Shown in pieces: positions 6,100-7,739 of a DNA stretch of 7,739 nt. The DNA lies in assembly GCA_021795095.1 (NCBI GenBank), contig JAJYPU010000086.1:1-7739 (forward strand), written 5' to 3'. This stretch comes from Actinomycetes bacterium (GTDB taxonomy: Bacteria; Actinomycetota; Acidimicrobiia; Acidimicrobiales; RAAP-2). Made by a program: the position numbers and the translations under genes. The notes beneath the pieces were generated by a model. It was not told the origin of the DNA, searched no databases, and saw nothing but the letters and a program-made list of their open reading frames with translations. Positions within the stretch are counted from its first letter, which is position 1. Each line of letters begins with the position of its first letter.

Positions 6100-7560
6100 T
6101 CACGCCCCGGCCGTGCCCTCCACGGTGAGTTCGGGCGCGCCCGACTCGAGCACGATCATGGTGAAGATCGACCCGGCGAAGAAAATCCCAGCCGCCCACC
6201 AGAACGCGATCGAGTACCCGTGCAGCGTCGCGGCGGCCTGGGCGCTCGCCGTGGCGCCACTCGAGTGAGCTAACGCCCGACCCGCGACGGTGACGGCGAT
6301 CGTGTTGAGTAGCGCCGTGCCGACCGATCCACCGATCTGCTGGGAGGAGTTCACCATCGCCGAGGCCACCCCGGCGCGCGACGGTGCGACCCCCGCCGTC
6401 GCGCTCGCGGTCGCCGGGGCGAAGATCAGCCCCAGACCCAGTCCGAGCAGGATGAGACCGGGCAGCACCGTGCCGAAGTAGTTGGCGCGCTCGGGCAAGC
6501 GGGTCAAGAGCACCATCGATAGCGCTCCGAGCAGCATCCCCGCAGGGATCAGTGGACGGGGTCCCGAGACCGCGAGGATCCGCGCGCTCGCGAGCATCGC
6601 CGAGAACCCGAGGGCGACCACCATCGGCAAGAAGGCGAACCCGGTGCGAAGCGGCGAGTAGCCGAGCTCGTTCTGTAGGTAGTACGCGAGCAGCAGCGAG
6701 ACGCCGAAGAATCCCACCATCGTGATGAACAGCGCCACCATCGAGCCACCGCGCGTGCGCGCGAACACCACCGACAGTGGGAGTAGGGGGTGGTCGCTTC
6801 GCCGCTGCCAGCGCAGAAACGCGCTGAGCAGCGCCACACCAGCGACCAGACTGCCGATGGTCACCACACTCGCCCAGGTGGCGGTGACGGCGTGGGCGAG
6901 GCCGAAGACGATCGCGAAGAGCCCCGCGCTGACGAGCACCGCCCCGGTCACGTCGAGGTTCGCGGACTTCGCCCCCGGTCGTGACTCGATGAGCCAGACG
7001 ACCCCCACGAGCGCCACCGCGGCGAAGATCACGTTGATGAGCAGGCACCACCGCCACGACGCCCACTGGGTGAGCGCCCCACCGAGGATGAGTCCGATCG
7101 CGGCACCCGATCCGGCGAGGGCGCCGTAGATGGTGAAGGCCCGGGCTCGTTCGTCGCGATCGGTGAAGGTCGTCGTCAGGGCCGCCAGCGCGGCCGGCGC
7201 GAGGATGGCGCTAAAGACGCCCTGGACCGCACGAGCGGCGACGAGCTCGGTGAAGTTCGAGGCGAACCCACCCACGGCGCTCGCGATCGCGAAACCAACC
7301 AACCCGACCACGAGGGCCGTGCGCCGACCCCAGAGGTCACCGAGGCGTCCACCGATCAAGAGCAGGGACCCAAAGGCGAGGGCGTAGGCGGTCACCGCCC
7401 ACTGGCGGTCACCCGCGCTGAAGTGCAGCGCCACCTGGGCCCGGGGCAGGGCGATATTGATGACCGTCGCGTCGAGCGCGACCATCAACTGGGTGAGACC
7501 GAGCACGACCAGGACCAGCCACCGCCGACGAGTCGATGGCGCGGCGTGATCGGAAAGCAC
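6100..7560 (-). CDS. MFS transporter, DHA2 (EmrB/QacA) drug:proton antiporter family
   Basis: Predicted 14-helix inner-membrane exporter of about 486 residues. Counting from GTG 7560: motif D1 LDATVINIALP (29-39, with Asp30), motif A GGRLGDLWGRR (70-80), motif B RAVQG (110-114), motif C GSGAAIGLILGG (150-161) followed by SWRWCLLINV (168-177). These define proton-driven multidrug exporters, but the substrate cannot be read from sequence. GTG 7560 is preferred because TAGGCT sits 8 nt before it (leaderless layout). GTG 7566 is nearly as likely; the open frame reaches a GTG at 7617, which would add a basic, unneeded leader. It lies downstream of etfA on the same strand, with a gap holding a 16-bp dyad. 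No TetR/MarR-type gene is in view. The 3' end is 1 nt from the convergent SIMPL gene. Confidence 0.93.
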   Translation of the reverse strand: MLSDHAAPSTRRRWLVLVVLGLTQLMVALDATVINIALPRAQVALHFSAGDRQWAVTAYALAFGSLLLIGGRLGDLWGRRTALVVGLVGFAIASAVGGFASNFTELVAARAVQGVFSAILAPAALAALTTTFTDRDERARAFTIYGALAGSGAAIGLILGGALTQWASWRWCLLINVIFAAVALVGVVWLIESRPGAKSANLDVTGAVLVSAGLFAIVFGLAHAVTATWASVVTIGSLVAGVALLSAFLRWQRRSDHPLLPLSVVFARTRGGSMVALFITMVGFFGVSLLLAYYLQNELGYSPLRTGFAFLPMVVALGFSAMLASARILAVSGPRPLIPAGMLLGALSMVLLTRLPERANYFGTVLPGLILLGLGLGLIFAPATASATAGVAPSRAGVASAMVNSSQQIGGSVGTALLNTIAVTVAGRALAHSSGATASAQAAATLHGYSIAFWWAAGIFFAGSIFTMIVLESGAPELTVEGTAGA

Positions 7561-7568
7561 GACCACTG

Positions 7569-7574
7569 AGCCTA
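7569..7574 (-). promoter_or_regulatory. Putative -10 element of the MFS gene
   Basis: Minus-strand TAGGCT fits TAnnnT and ends 8 nt before GTG 7560, giving a possible leaderless start. No -35 consensus is visible. It suggests the exporter has its own promoter rather than depending wholly on etfA. Confidence 0.4.
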
Positions 7575-7582
7575 GGGCGTGA

Positions 7583-7598
7583 CGACCCGCTCGGGTCG
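7583..7598. promoter_or_regulatory. 16-bp dyad CGACCCG-CT-CGGGTCG between etfA and the MFS gene
   Basis: A perfect 7-bp inverted repeat with a 2-bp centre lies 24-39 nt after the etfA stop and just upstream of the candidate -10 of the exporter gene. As DNA it looks like a repressor operator in the -35 to -10 spacer; as RNA it could fold as a 6-bp stem with a GCTC loop and end etfA transcription. No U tract follows. Both readings remain open. Confidence 0.4.
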
Positions 7599-7621
7599 GT
7601 GACACGCGACGGAGCACCGGC

Positions 7622-7739
7622 TCACGAAGCGCGTGACTTCAACGCCTCGATCAGGGATGGCAGCACCGTGTTGACGTCGCCCACGATCCCGAGGTCAGCG
7701 ATCTGGAAGATCGGTGCGTCCGGGTCCTTGTTGATGGCC
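7622..7739 (-). CDS. etfA: Electron transfer flavoprotein alpha subunit, C-terminal end
   Basis: Only the last 38 complete codons are in the window. They read [20 protein letters not shown], then [18 protein letters not shown] and a TGA stop. The [18 protein letters not shown] motif is the hallmark of the FAD-binding C-terminal domain of ETF-alpha, which with ETF-beta accepts electrons from acyl-CoA and other dehydrogenases. The frame runs off the right edge, so most of the protein lies outside. It is followed after about 60 nt by the MFS exporter on the same strand; a functional link is not implied. Confidence 0.9.
   Translation of the reverse strand, partial: AINKDPDAPIFQIADLGIVGDVNTVLPSLIEALKSRAS

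Noticed and set aside
6095..7066. 323-codon minus-strand open frame inside the exporter gene
   Set aside because: Arg/His/Gly-rich shadow of the MFS gene in a different frame; the exporter frame has clear transporter motifs.

Overview
The window is high-GC DNA with strong G/C preference at third codon positions in most genes, frequent GTG starts and start codons sitting just behind TAnnnT hexamers. Its core is the conserved actinobacterial trio of a phosphomutase-like protein (MSMEG_4193 type), a DUF3090 protein and a SCO1664-type kinase-like protein. Together these indicate an actinomycetote. Acidimicrobiia or a relative is a guess, since nothing here fixes the class. No rRNA, tRNA or CRISPR array was seen.

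Layout. (1) 1-1114: 3' part of a tyrosine recombinase, plus strand, open to the left edge. Its catalytic domain looks intact and it has a C-terminal cysteine cluster. Its codon use is less G/C-biased than the other genes, which suggests a mobile element. (2) 1154-1429, minus: the first ~91 codons of a tyrosine phenol-lyase/tryptophanase gene, with a good ribosome binding site but cut off abruptly next to the recombinase. This is a probable integration or rearrangement scar. (3) 1556-2338, minus: a Fpg/Nei-family DNA glycosylase with an altered zinc finger. (4) 2386-5316, plus: four tightly packed genes (two 4-nt overlaps and one 2-nt gap) encoding an FrhB-type iron-sulfur flavoprotein, the phosphomutase-like protein, DUF3090 and the kinase-like protein. 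(5) 5385-6098, plus: a membrane-anchored SIMPL-domain protein. (6) 6100-7560, minus: a DHA2-type MFS exporter whose stop lies one base from the SIMPL stop. (7) 7622-7739, minus: the C-terminal end of the electron transfer flavoprotein alpha subunit.

How the genes work together. The most interesting unit is the four-gene cluster. The trio is broadly conserved in actinobacteria and has no assigned biochemical role. Here it is fused at operon level to a redox flavoprotein of the F420 hydrogenase/dehydrogenase beta family, which is a clue to its function. The operon start and the divergent glycosylase each have TAnnnT followed by exactly 6 nt and the start codon, so both are probably leaderless and share a 47-bp divergent promoter region. 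The left part, up to about 1155, looks like accessory DNA that has damaged an aromatic amino acid lyase gene. The rest reads as ordinary chromosome.
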